Shown: positions 54,724-63,872, counted from the first letter of the stretch. The stretch: DNA of 64,000 bases from Pseudomonas sp. GM79 (GCF_000282495.1 NZ_AKJE01000021.1:1-64000); one strand, 5' to 3'. The notes: generated by a model from the letters alone, not told the origin. Translations and numbers: made by a program.

Positions 54724-55749
54724 ATGTTCAAGCCTTTGGCCCTGGCCGCTGCTGTCCTCACCGCTTTCAGCCTGAACGCCTTTGCGGCGAAAACCGAGTT
54801 GACGGTGTACACCGCCCTCGAAGCCGAACAACTGAAGACCTACAAAGAGGCCTTTGAAAAGACCAACCCGGACGTCGAGATCAAGTGGGTGCGCGATTCC
54901 ACCGGCATCATCACCGCCAAACTCCTCGCCGAAAAAGCCCGCCCACAGGCTGATGCGGTGTGGGGCCTGGCGGCGTCGAGCCTGGCGATTCTCGATCAGC
55001 AAGGCATGCTGCAAAGCTACGCGCCGAAGGACCTGGGCAAGATTGGCGGCAACTACCGCGACGCTGCCAACCCACCAGCCTGGGTCGGCATGGACGTCTG
55101 GGCAGCGACCATTTGCTTCAATACGGTCGAGGCCGAAAAACAGGGTTTGACCAAGCCCGTGAGTTGGCAGGACCTGACCAAGCCTGAGTACAAAGGCAAG
55201 ATCGTCATGCCCAATCCGGCGTCGTCCGGCACCGGTTTCCTCGACGTCAGTGCCTGGCTGCAAACCTTCGGCGAGAAGCAGGGCTGGCAGTACATGGACG
55301 ACCTGCACCAGAACATCGGCCAGTACGTTCACTCCGGTTCCAAGCCGTGCAAGCTTGCGGCCGCTGGTGAATTCCCGATCGGCATTTCCTTTGAATACCC
55401 GGCTGTTCAATTGAAACGCCAGGGCGCGCCGCTGGACATCATCCTGCCGAAAGAAGGCCTGGGCTGGGAGATCGAAGCCACCGCCGTGATCAAAGGCACA
55501 CCGCACGAAGACGCGGCGAAGAAGCTGGCTGACTTCTCTGCAAGCCCGGCGGCGATGGAACTCTATAAAGAGAACTTCGCGGTGCTCGCGCAACCGGGTA
55601 TCGCCAAACCGCAGACCGAATTGCCGGCGGATTATGAGCAGCGTCTGATCAAGAACGACTTTGCCTGGGCGTCGAAGAATCGTGACCAGATCCTCACCGA
55701 ATGGCGCAAGCGTTATGACGGCAAGTCCGAGAAAGTGGCTGCCAAGTAA
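54724..55749 (+). CDS. 2-aminoethylphosphonate-type substrate-binding protein
   Basis: Periplasmic binding protein of the iron/AEP (SBP_bac_6-like) class, 341 aa. The signal peptide is residues 1-21 (cut after AFA), followed by TELTVYTALEAEQLKTYKEA, a pattern shared with FbpA-like and PhnS2-like proteins. NPASSGTGFLDVSAWLQ is the ligand loop; there is no Tyr-Tyr pair typical of FbpA iron binding, which argues for an organophosphonate ligand. ATG at 54724 follows AGGAAAAG. It is separated by a REPIN from the two enzymes. Confidence 0.82.
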   Translation: MFKPLALAAAVLTAFSLNAFAAKTELTVYTALEAEQLKTYKEAFEKTNPDVEIKWVRDSTGIITAKLLAEKARPQADAVWGLAASSLAILDQQGMLQSYAPKDLGKIGGNYRDAANPPAWVGMDVWAATICFNTVEAEKQGLTKPVSWQDLTKPEYKGKIVMPNPASSGTGFLDVSAWLQTFGEKQGWQYMDDLHQNIGQYVHSGSKPCKLAAAGEFPIGISFEYPAVQLKRQGAPLDIILPKEGLGWEIEATAVIKGTPHEDAAKKLADFSASPAAMELYKENFAVLAQPGIAKPQTELPADYEQRLIKNDFAWASKNRDQILTEWRKRYDGKSEKVAAK

Positions 55750-55774
55750 GTTCTTTATTGGCTGACAGGGCCTC

Positions 55775-55849
55775 TTCGCGAGCCAGCCCGCTCCCACATT
55801 GGATCTGTGATCGTCGCAAATCCCCTGTGGGAGCGGGCTTGCTCGCGAA
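55775..55849. repeat. REPIN, topology B, inside the phosphonate operon
   Basis: TTCGCGAGCCAGCCCGCTCC (one base changed) and GTGGGAGCGGGCTTGCTCGC flank a short spacer. It separates transporter from enzyme genes on the same strand. Confidence 0.93.
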
Positions 55850-55876
55850 GGCGGCTTCGAATTCAGGACAAAACCC

Positions 55877-57010
55877 ATGACACACCACAACGACATATTG
55901 ATCGTAGGCGCCGGCATTCTCGGCCTGTCCCACGCCTATGCCGCCGCCAGACGCGGTCTGAAAGTCACCGTTTTCGAACGCAGCGAAACGCCGCTCGGCG
56001 CTTCGGTGTGCAACTTCGGCCAGGCATTGGTCACCGGCCAGCCACCCGGCCCAATGCTTGAATTGGCCAAGGCCAGCCGCGACATCTGGGGCCAATGGGC
56101 ACAACTCGCCGGCCTGCAACTCAAGCGCAACGGCTCGTACCTGTTCGCCCGCACCGAAGCGGAAGAGCACCTGCTGGAAGCCTTCTGCGCCGGTCGCGCC
56201 ATGCAGCACGGTTATCGCGTCGACCTGCTGCGTGGTGCGGCGTTGCGCGATTTATACGGCGGCCAGTTCAGCCATCACCGCGCCGCGTTGCACGGCATGG
56301 ACGACCAGCAGTTGTATTCGCGCGAAGCGATTCCGGCGTTGATCGACTACCTGCACCGCGAGTTTGGCGTCGAGTTCCACTTCTCTACGCTGGTGCGCGA
56401 CATCGAGCCGGGGCGCTTGCACAGCACCGCCGGCACCTTCAGCGCCGAGCAGATCATCGTCTGCTCCGGTCACGATTATCAAACGCTGCTGGCTGAGCCG
56501 ATTGCCGAACTGAATCCGCAAATCTGCCGCCTGCAAATGCTCCGAGCCCGCCCGCAGATCAACCTCAACCTGCAACACGCGCTGCTCACCGGTCTGAGTT
56601 GCGTGCATTACGGCGCCTTCGCCGATTTGCCGGAAGCCGCCGCGGTGCAGGCGCAGATTCTGCGCGAGGCACCCCATCTGCATGAAAATGGCATTCACTT
56701 GCTGATCAGCCCGACGCCTTACGGTGAGTTGATCATCGGCGACTCTCATCATTACGGCAGCGATCCATCACCGTTCAATGCCGAGCAGGTGGATGACTGG
56801 ATGATTGAACTGGCCGAGCAGACGTTGGGCTGCAAGGTGCAAGTGGTCGAACGCTGGCAGGGCGTCTATGGTTCACGCGGACCGGGGCCGTTTTCCTTTC
56901 TGCGGCCGATGCCAGGAGTGAGCGTGGCGCTGATGCACACCGGTGTTGGCATGAGCGTTGGGCCGGCGCTGGCCGAACGTAACGTTGCGACTTTATTGGG
57001 AGACAGTTGA
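55877..57010 (+). CDS. FAD-dependent oxidoreductase of the phosphonate cassette
   Basis: DAO-family flavoprotein, 377 aa. The Rossmann motif is IVGAGILGLSHAYAAARRG (Gly11, Gly13, Gly16), and the C-terminal part shows VYGSRGPGPFSFLRPMPGV and LMHTGVGMSVGPALAERN, typical of the TIGR03364 group found next to phosphonate genes. It would oxidise an amine next to or near the C-P bond (by analogy with glycine oxidase). Its stop overlaps the start of the HD-oxygenase gene (TGATG), implying that the two act in sequence. The substrate is unproven; 2-aminoethylphosphonate, its N-methyl form or aminomethylphosphonate are possibilities. Confidence 0.82.
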   Translation: MTHHNDILIVGAGILGLSHAYAAARRGLKVTVFERSETPLGASVCNFGQALVTGQPPGPMLELAKASRDIWGQWAQLAGLQLKRNGSYLFARTEAEEHLLEAFCAGRAMQHGYRVDLLRGAALRDLYGGQFSHHRAALHGMDDQQLYSREAIPALIDYLHREFGVEFHFSTLVRDIEPGRLHSTAGTFSAEQIIVCSGHDYQTLLAEPIAELNPQICRLQMLRARPQINLNLQHALLTGLSCVHYGAFADLPEAAAVQAQILREAPHLHENGIHLLISPTPYGELIIGDSHHYGSDPSPFNAEQVDDWMIELAEQTLGCKVQVVERWQGVYGSRGPGPFSFLRPMPGVSVALMHTGVGMSVGPALAERNVATLLGDS

Positions 57011-57567
57011 TGGGCCGCCATGAGCAAGTGATCGCCGAGGTGTTCGGTCTGTACGAGCGTTTTGGCGACAACGATTACATCGGCGAACCGGTGTCGCAGA
57101 TCGAGCACATGTCTCAGGCGGCGGAACTGGCGATGGCCGAAGGGTTCGATGATGAAGTGGTGCTGGCGGCGTTCTTTCATGACATCGGGCATCTCTGTGA
57201 TGAGGGTGCCGAGAGCATGGGTGGCTTTGGGGTGGTCAGCCACGAGCGATTGGGGGCGGATTACTTGCGTCGCGCCGGCTTCAGCGAACGCCTGGCGCGG
57301 TTGGTGGAGTACCACGTTCAGGCCAAGCGTTATCTGACGCTCAAAGAGCCCGGGTACTACGAGCGCTTGAGCGAAGCCAGCCGGCGGACGCTGGAGTATC
57401 AGGGCGGGGTGATGACGGCTGCCGAGGCTGAGGCGTTTGAGCAGGATCCGTTGTGTACCGTCAGTTTGCGGATGCGTCAGTGGGATGAGTTGGCCAAGGA
57501 GATGTGGGTGCCGGTGATGGATCTTGGGCTGTTGAAGGAGAAGGCGTTGCGGCTGCTGGTGGCCTAA
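57010..57567 (+). CDS. PhnZ-like HD-domain mixed-valence diiron phosphonate oxygenase
   Basis: A 185-aa HD-domain oxygenase. All diiron ligands of PhnZ are in place: His33, His57-Asp58 (FFHDIGHL), His78, His102 and Asp159. The substrate-gating pair Tyr23/Glu26 (YIGEPVSQIEH), His61 and Lys106 are also conserved at PhnZ spacing. PhnZ cleaves the C-P bond of a 1-hydroxyphosphonate to give phosphate. The ATG at 57010 overlaps the FAD gene's stop and has GGGAG; a TTG just upstream is an alternative. PhnY, which makes PhnZ's substrate, is absent. Confidence 0.9.
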   Translation: MGRHEQVIAEVFGLYERFGDNDYIGEPVSQIEHMSQAAELAMAEGFDDEVVLAAFFHDIGHLCDEGAESMGGFGVVSHERLGADYLRRAGFSERLARLVEYHVQAKRYLTLKEPGYYERLSEASRRTLEYQGGVMTAAEAEAFEQDPLCTVSLRMRQWDELAKEMWVPVMDLGLLKEKALRLLVA

Positions 57568-57590
57568 GGCAGTGAGACCGAGGTGCGGCC

Positions 57591-57683
57591 TTCGCGAGCA
57601 AGCCCGCTCCCACATTTGATCTGCAGTGATTAGAGATTTTGTGTACGACACAGCTCCAATGTGGGAGCGGGCTTGCTCGCGAA
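57591..57683. repeat. REPIN, topology B
   Basis: TTCGCGAGCAAGCCCGCTCC and complement around GATCTGCAGTGATTAGAGAT. It lies between convergent genes. Confidence 0.95.
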
Positions 57684-57715
57684 GGGGCCCGCCTGAACAG
57701 CACATCACTCGGGCT

Positions 57716-59092
57716 CTACAACTGCTGCGCCAACACCTCAACCTGCTCTTGGCGCTCCCCCTGACTCAACTTCGAATGAGGATTGAGCGACGACCACTGC
57801 GGATGCGCCCGCGCCTTGTTCAGCGCTTCGGGCAGTTTGCCTTCGCGCCAGGTTTTGTCCTGCGGCGTGGCGACCTGAATGCTGTCCATCGCTGCATGGC
57901 CACGGGAATTCAGCGCTTGTAGCAATTGCCGCTGACGCAGCGCCAACAGCCGTAGCACGCCGTCGTCGACGGTCAGTTCTCGCTGCCCCTTTATTTTGCC
58001 CAGCAAACGGCTGCCGTAACTGCGGGCAGTTTGCAGGGCGCCACCGGCAATCGCTCCTGCCAGTGCCGCGGCGCCGAGGGTCAGGCCGCCCACCAGCAGA
58101 TCGACCCCGGCCCCGGCCGCCGCGCCAGCCGCGATGCCGCCGCCGACCCGCACACCGAGCTGCTTCAGGGTTTCCGGGTTGAACAGATCATCGCCCCAGC
58201 GGCCATCGAGCAACGGCAAGTCACTGGCCGCCGCGTCTTGTGGGCGGAAGGCATAGAGCTTGAGCAAGGCCTCGACGCAGCGTTGTTCGCGCTGACGCAC
58301 GGCTTTGCGCAGTTCGCTGATCGCTTGTTGTTCCTGCTCCACCTCGCTGACCACACTGCGGCGGCAGGCGGCGCAATCGATCAATAAATCGGCAATCAGC
58401 CGCGCTGCACTCTGCTGACGGGCCAGGCGTTGGGCCTGCTGGTCGGCGATCAAACGCTCCAGTTGTTCGCGGGAGTTTTCCAGCAGCAGCGCCAAGCTTT
58501 CATAGAGTCGACGCTCGCCATCTTCCGGTGGCGCGACGCTGTCGAAACGCACCAACGCATGCAAGCCCAATCGCGCCAGGGCTTCACGCCAATCAGGTTC
58601 GCGGTGCTGGGCGCTGCTGACAAAATTCAACACTGGCAGCAGCGGTTTGCCGCAACTGGCCAACACTTCCAGTTCGTCGCGGTACTTGGCCAGCACCGGC
58701 TCCCGGGCGTCGATCACATAGAGGCCGGCGTCCGAGGCGAGCAGTTGCCGCAGCACCTTGGCTTCCTGTTCGAAACGCTGTCGGGCTTCGCTGCCCTCAA
58801 GGAATCGTGCCAGTCGTGCCGGGCCGTCGAGGCGTTCGCCGGGACGTTCCAGACGCTCGAGGTAGTCGAGCAGGGCGATGGCGTCCTCCAGACCCGGTGT
58901 GTCGAACAGATCGAGTAACGGCTCGCCGTCTACCGACAAGCGCGCGCCTTCGACGTGACGTGTGGTGCTGGGACGATGGGACACTTCGCCGAAGCCGACG
59001 TCTCGTGTCAGCGTTCGCAACAACGAGGTTTTGCCGACATTGGTGTGGCCGACCACGGCGAGCTTCAACGGCTGTTTCCAGGCATCAGTCAT
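57716..59092 (-). CDS. DUF3482 GTPase with glycine-rich hydrophobic region
   Basis: P-loop GTPase-like protein, 458 aa. G1 motif GHTNVGKT (residues 15-22), Thr43-Thr44 as likely G2, and G3 DTPG (64-67). The G4 position reads NFVS (154-157) rather than NKxD, so base recognition is unusual. The middle is helical and charged (~195-275), and residues 313-353 form a hydrophobic glycine/alanine stretch (GGGIAAGAAAGAG...), like the membrane-inserting glycine zippers of dynamin-related or pore-forming proteins. It overlaps the upstream DUF2868 gene by 8 bp. The function is unknown. Confidence 0.85.
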   Translation of the reverse strand: MTDAWKQPLKLAVVGHTNVGKTSLLRTLTRDVGFGEVSHRPSTTRHVEGARLSVDGEPLLDLFDTPGLEDAIALLDYLERLERPGERLDGPARLARFLEGSEARQRFEQEAKVLRQLLASDAGLYVIDAREPVLAKYRDELEVLASCGKPLLPVLNFVSSAQHREPDWREALARLGLHALVRFDSVAPPEDGERRLYESLALLLENSREQLERLIADQQAQRLARQQSAARLIADLLIDCAACRRSVVSEVEQEQQAISELRKAVRQREQRCVEALLKLYAFRPQDAAASDLPLLDGRWGDDLFNPETLKQLGVRVGGGIAAGAAAGAGVDLLVGGLTLGAAALAGAIAGGALQTARSYGSRLLGKIKGQRELTVDDGVLRLLALRQRQLLQALNSRGHAAMDSIQVATPQDKTWREGKLPEALNKARAHPQWSSLNPHSKLSQGERQEQVEVLAQQL

Positions 59093-60464
59093 GACCCGTC
59101 TCCAGCCAGTTCAACGGCGCGCAATCGGCGAACGGCAGGTCCAGTTGTCGTAGCGCAACATGCCAGTCGCCCAGGCGTTCGGCATCCAGCGCTTCGCCAG
59201 GCGGCGCTTGCAGCAACCACACACGGGTGGCGGTAGCGCTGCGGGCCAGTTCGGCGATCAGCGCCAGGCTGCCACGGTCCGGCGAACGCCGTGGGTCACA
59301 GGCGATGGCCAGCCGGGCAGGGGGAAAACGACTCAGCTGTTCAAGCAGTTTGTGCCGGGATTCGCGGCTGTCGAGGATGCCGGCGTCGTTGACGCTTTTC
59401 GGCAGCTGCGGTGGCCAGGGGCGTTGGTCGTCCAGCTCGATGGCCACCAATAGCGAGCCATCGCTTTGCAGATCGCTGACAGCGCTTTCAACCCGATGAA
59501 GTTGCTCCGGTGCGGCATCGCTGATGCCCAAGCGTTCGCTGGTGGGCATCAGCCGTTCGCGCAGTTGGGCGTAGCCGGGCAGGTTCAAATCCAGATGCAG
59601 GGCTGCTTGACCGGTTTTCCAGCGCCACAGGCAGAACAAGGCGAGCAGCAATCGCGGCAAAACGCCGTACACCAGCAGCACCCCAACCAGCCACGCCGCC
59701 CAGGCCTGGCGGGCGCTTTCGATGTTCAGCGCAGCATCACCGCTGGCGCGGATCATCTCCACGCTGGGCACACTGAAACCGAGCAAGGCCGGCAGGGCAC
59801 CGAGGGCTTGGGTCATGGCGACGAAGGTGTCGCCGCCGAGAATGGTGGTTTCCCAGACGAAGCCGTAACGCCGGGTCGCCATCAGCGTCAGCACCATCAC
59901 CAAAGCGCTGAGCATCGCCAGCAACCACAACCCGTTGACCAGCACACCCAGCGCCCAACGATTGAGTTTCTGCCGTTGCAGCAACAGCAGCAGGGCCGGC
60001 GCCAGTTGTGCGGCGTTGGCATCGCGGGCGAGTTTTTCACTGAGCCACAGCCATAAGCGTCCGAGGGCGGCGCCTTGTTCACCGGCGAACACCAGGCCCA
60101 AGGCCCAGCTCAGCAATAGAATCAGATTCAGCCCGAGCAGACTGCTCAACGCCCAGAACACATTGACCGGGGTCTGGCCATCGCCCAATGCGGCAAACGC
60201 CAGGCCGGCGCCGCTGATTACGGCGAGAATGGCCAGCACGATCAGCGCCAGTCGCGCGCCTTGCAGCCAATGTTTGAGGGCGTGGGTCTGTCCGTCGCGC
60301 TCGGCCAGCCACAGGGCACGGCGTTGAATGCGCGTCGGCAGGTCGCCGCCGGCGCTACGGGCGATTCGATTGGCTTCCAGATCGTCCAGCGGGCCTGCGT
60401 GTTCTTCACGCAGACGTATGGTTTCACTCAGCCAGAGGTTTTGCAGGGGTGTCAGTTCAGTCAC
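59085..60464 (-). CDS. DUF2868 membrane protein
   Basis: A 459-aa protein with four membrane segments: ~71-93 (ALIVLAILAVISGAGLAFAA), ~100-128 (VFWALSSLLGLNLILLLSWA), ~175-200 (GVLVNGLWLLAMLSALVMVL) and ~255-280 (AWLVGVLLVYGVLPRLLLAL). The last ~170 residues are a soluble domain (DQRPWPPQLPKSVNDAGILD..., ...RLAIACDPRRSPDRGSLALI) resembling a Rossmann-like or vWA-like fold. The stop overlaps the DUF3482 GTPase start by 8 bp, so the two are co-translated, as in many proteobacteria. The function is unknown; a GTPase with its membrane partner is the best reading. Confidence 0.85.
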   Translation of the reverse strand: MTELTPLQNLWLSETIRLREEHAGPLDDLEANRIARSAGGDLPTRIQRRALWLAERDGQTHALKHWLQGARLALIVLAILAVISGAGLAFAALGDGQTPVNVFWALSSLLGLNLILLLSWALGLVFAGEQGAALGRLWLWLSEKLARDANAAQLAPALLLLLQRQKLNRWALGVLVNGLWLLAMLSALVMVLTLMATRRYGFVWETTILGGDTFVAMTQALGALPALLGFSVPSVEMIRASGDAALNIESARQAWAAWLVGVLLVYGVLPRLLLALFCLWRWKTGQAALHLDLNLPGYAQLRERLMPTSERLGISDAAPEQLHRVESAVSDLQSDGSLLVAIELDDQRPWPPQLPKSVNDAGILDSRESRHKLLEQLSRFPPARLAIACDPRRSPDRGSLALIAELARSATATRVWLLQAPPGEALDAERLGDWHVALRQLDLPFADCAPLNWLETGHD

Positions 60465-60536
60465 GCGGCTTCCCGTCGCTTAATTGAGCGGTGAGCATAA
60501 CCGCTGTGGCGCTTATCGGGGTAAGGGAGGCTCTGG

Positions 60537-60542
60537 TATCCT
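60537..60542 (+). promoter_or_regulatory. Extended -10 element of folA, possibly leaderless transcript
   Basis: TGGTATCCT (60534-60542) is an extended -10 (TGn plus TATCCT). Starting 7-8 bp further, transcription would begin at or next to the ATG (60550). No Shine-Dalgarno sequence lies at a usable distance; GGGAGG is about 20 nt away. Confidence 0.4.
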
Positions 60543-60549
60543 CGCCGAC

Positions 60550-61062
60550 ATGACTAAATCACTCCCCCTCAGCCTGATCGCAGCCCTCGGTGAAAACCGT
60601 GTGATCGGCGTCGACAACAGCATGCCCTGGCACTTGCCGGGGGACTTCAAATACTTCAAGGCCACCACCCTCGGCAAGCCGATCATCATGGGTCGCAAGA
60701 CCTGGGATTCCCTCGGTCGTCCGCTGCCGGGGCGGTTGAACATCGTGGTCAGTCGTCAGGCGGATCTGCAGCTGGAAGGCGCGGAGGTTTATCCGTCGCT
60801 GGAGGCTGCCGTCGCTCGGGCGCAGGAATGGGCGAACGAGCAGGGCGTCGATGAGGTGATGCTGATTGGCGGCGCGCAGTTGTATGCGCAAGGGTTGGCA
60901 CAGGCTGATCGGCTGTACCTGACCCGCGTGGCGCTGAGCCCGCAAGGGGATGCGTGGTTTCCGGAGTTTGATTCGAACCAGTGGAAGCTGGTGTCGAATG
61001 TTCCGAATCCGGCGGAAGGCGACAAGCCGGCGTATAGCTTCGAGGTTTGGGAAAAGGCCTAA
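60550..61062 (+). CDS. folA: Dihydrofolate reductase FolA
   Basis: NADPH-dependent reduction of dihydrofolate to tetrahydrofolate, closing the cycle with ThyA. The substrate site is GVDNSMPWHLPGDFKYFK, the NADPH site is IIMGRKTWDSLGRPLPGR, and VMLIGGAQLYAQ is the adenine loop. The 170 aa are normal. ATG at 60550 gives the usual N-terminus SLPLSLIAALGENRVIG; a frame opening upstream lacks homology. It is divergent from the DUF2868 gene. Confidence 0.96.
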   Translation: MTKSLPLSLIAALGENRVIGVDNSMPWHLPGDFKYFKATTLGKPIIMGRKTWDSLGRPLPGRLNIVVSRQADLQLEGAEVYPSLEAAVARAQEWANEQGVDEVMLIGGAQLYAQGLAQADRLYLTRVALSPQGDAWFPEFDSNQWKLVSNVPNPAEGDKPAYSFEVWEKA

Positions 61063-61066
61063 AAGC

Positions 61067-61160
61067 TTCGCGGGCAAGCCCGCTCCCACATTGGATCTGG
61101 GGTGTTCACACGATGTGTGCTTAACCGCAGGACTAATGTGGGAGCGGGCTTGCTCGCGAA
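61067..61160. repeat. REPIN, topology B (mixed GCCCGCGAA/GCTCGCGAA arms)
   Basis: TTCGCGGGCAAGCCCGCTCC at the left and GTGGGAGCGGGCTTGCTCGC at the right; the two halves come from slightly different subtypes. It lies between convergent folA and tcyP. Confidence 0.93.
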
Positions 61161-61180
61161 AGCGGTCTACCGGTCGTCGA

Positions 61181-62572
61181 TCAAGCCTGAGCCAACGCCC
61201 CATGCTCGTCAGCATCCAGCAATTGCTTATCGGTCTGCTGCATCATCTGGCTGGTAATCGCACCCGCCGTGATCGAACCACTCACGTTCAACGCCGTACG
61301 CCCCATATCAATCAACGGCTCAACCGAAATCAGCAACGCCACCAGTGATACCGGCAAACCCATGGCCGGCAGCACGATCAATGCGGCGAAGGTCGCGCCG
61401 CCACCAACCCCGGCCACACCGGCCGAACTCAGCGTCACAATCGCCACCAACGTCGCGATCCACAGTGGGTCCAGCGGGTTGATGCCCACGGTCGGCGCGA
61501 CCATCACCGCCAGCATTGCCGGGTACAGACCGGCACAGCCGTTCTGGCCAATGGTCGCGCCGAACGAGGCGGCGAAACTGGCGATGGACTGTGGAATACC
61601 CAAACGGCTGGTCTGGGCTTCGATGCTCAGCGGAATGGTGGCGGCGCTGGAGCGGCTGGTGAAGGCAAACGTCAGCACCGGCCAGATCTTGCGGAAGAAG
61701 CGCAGCGGGTTGATCCCGGCCACCGACACCAGCAAGCCATGGACCACAAACATCAAGCCCAGGCCGATGTAGGACACCACCACGAAACTGCCGAGCTTGA
61801 TGATGTCTTGCAGGTTGGAGCTGGCGACCACTTTGGTCATCAGCGCCAATACGCCGTACGGGGTCAGCTTCATCACCAGACGCACCAAGCGCATCACCCA
61901 GGCTTGCAAGGTGTCGATGGCGTTGATCACTTTCTGACCTTTCTCGACATCATCCTTGAGCAGTTGCAGTGCGGCGACCCCAAGGAGTGCCGCGAAGATC
62001 ACCACGCTGATGATCGATGTCGGCTTGGCGCGAGCCAAATCGGCGAACGGGTTCTGTGGGATGAACGACAGCAGTAGCTGTGGCACGTTCAGGTCGGCAA
62101 CCTTGCCCGCGTAATCGCTCTGAATGGTTTGCAGGCGAGCCATTTCCTGGGTGCCGGCGACCAGGCCTTCGGCTGTGAGGCCGAACAGGTTGGTCAGACC
62201 GATGCCGATCAGCGCCGCGATGGCGGTGGTGAACAGCAGCGTGCCGATGGTCAGGAAACTGATTTTGCCCAGCGACGAAGCGTTGTGCAGGCGCGCCACG
62301 GCGCTGAGGATCGAGGCGAACACCAGTGGGATCACGATCATTTGCAGCAACTGCACGTAACCGTTGCCCACCAGATCGAACCAACTGATCGAGGCTTTCA
62401 ATACCGGGTTGCCCGCACCATAAGTTGTGTGCAGAGCGACACCAAATGCCACGCCCAGTACCAGCGCGAGCAGAACCTTTTTGGCCAGGCTCCACGTGGT
62501 ATGACGGGTTTGTGCCAGGCCAAAGAGCAAGGCGAGGAACACCAGCAGATTGAGGATCAGCGGCAGATTCAT
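61181..62572 (-). CDS. tcyP: L-cystine symporter TcyP (YdjN-like)
   Basis: Dicarboxylate/amino-acid:cation symporter family (DAACS) protein of 463 aa, the same length as E. coli YdjN/TcyP. It has about eight to ten membrane segments; the family's core [20 protein letters not shown] and [19 protein letters not shown] replace the NMDGT region, as in the cystine subgroup. The start at 62572 gives [19 protein letters not shown]; the longer frame begins without any signal. It should import cystine as a sulfur source, linking it to the sulfur genes at 3-12 kb. Confidence 0.88.
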   Translation of the reverse strand: MNLPLILNLLVFLALLFGLAQTRHTTWSLAKKVLLALVLGVAFGVALHTTYGAGNPVLKASISWFDLVGNGYVQLLQMIVIPLVFASILSAVARLHNASSLGKISFLTIGTLLFTTAIAALIGIGLTNLFGLTAEGLVAGTQEMARLQTIQSDYAGKVADLNVPQLLLSFIPQNPFADLARAKPTSIISVVIFAALLGVAALQLLKDDVEKGQKVINAIDTLQAWVMRLVRLVMKLTPYGVLALMTKVVASSNLQDIIKLGSFVVVSYIGLGLMFVVHGLLVSVAGINPLRFFRKIWPVLTFAFTSRSSAATIPLSIEAQTSRLGIPQSIASFAASFGATIGQNGCAGLYPAMLAVMVAPTVGINPLDPLWIATLVAIVTLSSAGVAGVGGGATFAALIVLPAMGLPVSLVALLISVEPLIDMGRTALNVSGSITAGAITSQMMQQTDKQLLDADEHGALAQA

Positions 62573-62636
62573 AGAAGCTCCATAGACTTGTGCCAGCCAC
62601 CTTCGTGTGTGACTGCGAACCGGCAAGCCTAACAGC

Positions 62637-62661
62637 TTGATATGTAATGATTTAATATCAA
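62637..62661. promoter_or_regulatory. AT-rich dyad upstream of tcyP
   Basis: TTGATAT (62637-62643) and ATATCAA (62655-62661) are perfect inverted 7-mers around 11 bp, 65 bp before the tcyP start in the tcyP/pchP divergent region. It is a candidate sulfur-regulator site. Confidence 0.4.
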
Positions 62662-62810
62662 AAACAGCGGTTGACTGTCGTTTTTGGAATAAGCCGATGC
62701 CGCTGTGAGGAATGCAGTTGGCGGAATCAGGATGCAAGCGGTCGCGGGCAGGCGGGGACTGTCATACGGATTTGTTAGCGTCGATATCTTTAAATCAGGG
62801 AGAAACGCAG

Positions 62811-63872
62811 ATGAAGCTCGCACCGAAATTTCTGGCTGCCGCACTGAGTTTGGGACTGGGCCTTGCCGGCCAGGTCTTCGCCACAGATTTGAAGCATTGG
62901 CCAGCCGATCAGGCCAAGGCGCTGGACGCGATGATCGCGGCCAATGCCAACAAAGGTAACTTTGCGGTGTTCGACATGGACAACACCAGTTACCGCTACG
63001 ACCTTGAAGAATCGTTGCTTCCGTTCATGGAAAACAAGGGCCTGATCACTCGCGAGAGCCTTGATCCCTCCCTGAAACTGATGCCGTTCAAGGACACCGC
63101 CGACCACAAGGAAAGCCTGTTCAGCTACTACTATCGCCTCTGCGAATTAGACGACATGGTTTGCTATCCATGGGTCGCCCAAGTGTTTTCCGGCTTCACC
63201 CTTCAGGAACTCAAGACCAACGTCGATGAGCTGATGGCGTCTGGCAAACCGGTGCCGAGCACTTATTACGATGGCGACGTGGTCAAGACCATCGATGTCA
63301 ATCCACCGAAAATCTTCACCGGTCAGAAAGAGCTCTACACCAAGCTGATGGAGAACGGCATCGAGGTCTACGTGATGACCGCCGCCTCCGAAGAACTGGT
63401 CCGTATGGTCGCCTCCGATCCGAAGTACGGCTACAACGTCAAACCGCAGAACGTGATCGGCGTGAGCCTGTTGCTCAAGGACCGCAAGACCGGCGAGTTG
63501 ACCACCGCGCGCAAGCAGGTCACCGCGGGCAAGTATGACGAGAAGGCCAACCTGGGCCTCGAGCTGACGCCATACCTGTGGACCCCGGCAACCTGGATGG
63601 CCGGCAAGCAGGCGGCGATTCTGACCTACATCGATGAATGGAAAAAACCGGTCCTGGTGGGCGGCGATACCCCGACCAGCGATGGCTACATGCTGTTCCA
63701 CAGCGTCGACGTGTCCAAGGGCGGTATCCATTTGTGGGTCAACCGCAAAGACAAGTACATGACCCAGATTAACGGCATGATGGCCAAAAACGCAGCAGCC
63801 CAGGCGAAAGAAGGGTTGGCGGTGACGGCGGACAAGAACTGGGTGATCGTCAAGCCGGAAGAGATTCAGTAA
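62811..63872 (+). CDS. pchP: Phosphorylcholine phosphatase PchP
   Basis: Periplasmic HAD-superfamily phosphatase that frees choline from phosphorylcholine, 353 aa. The signal peptide is residues 1-24 (cut after VFA), then [17 protein letters not shown]; the HAD nucleophile motif is [20 protein letters not shown] (Asp55 and Asp57). Motif II lies in [10 protein letters not shown] and motif III/IV in [15 protein letters not shown]. The chain matches P. aeruginosa PchP (PA5292) closely from memory. ATG at 62811 follows GGGAGA. In P. aeruginosa it is induced by choline compounds through GbdR; that control is inferred here. Confidence 0.93.
   Translation: MKLAPKFLAAALSLGLGLAGQVFATDLKHWPADQAKALDAMIAANANKGNFAVFDMDNTSYRYDLEESLLPFMENKGLITRESLDPSLKLMPFKDTADHKESLFSYYYRLCELDDMVCYPWVAQVFSGFTLQELKTNVDELMASGKPVPSTYYDGDVVKTIDVNPPKIFTGQKELYTKLMENGIEVYVMTAASEELVRMVASDPKYGYNVKPQNVIGVSLLLKDRKTGELTTARKQVTAGKYDEKANLGLELTPYLWTPATWMAGKQAAILTYIDEWKKPVLVGGDTPTSDGYMLFHSVDVSKGGIHLWVNRKDKYMTQINGMMAKNAAAQAKEGLAVTADKNWVIVKPEEIQ

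Noticed and set aside
53941..55917. Minus-strand open frame of about 658 codons over the phosphonate permease and binding-protein genes
   Set aside because: It runs through two well-supported genes and a REPIN and has no recognisable domain.
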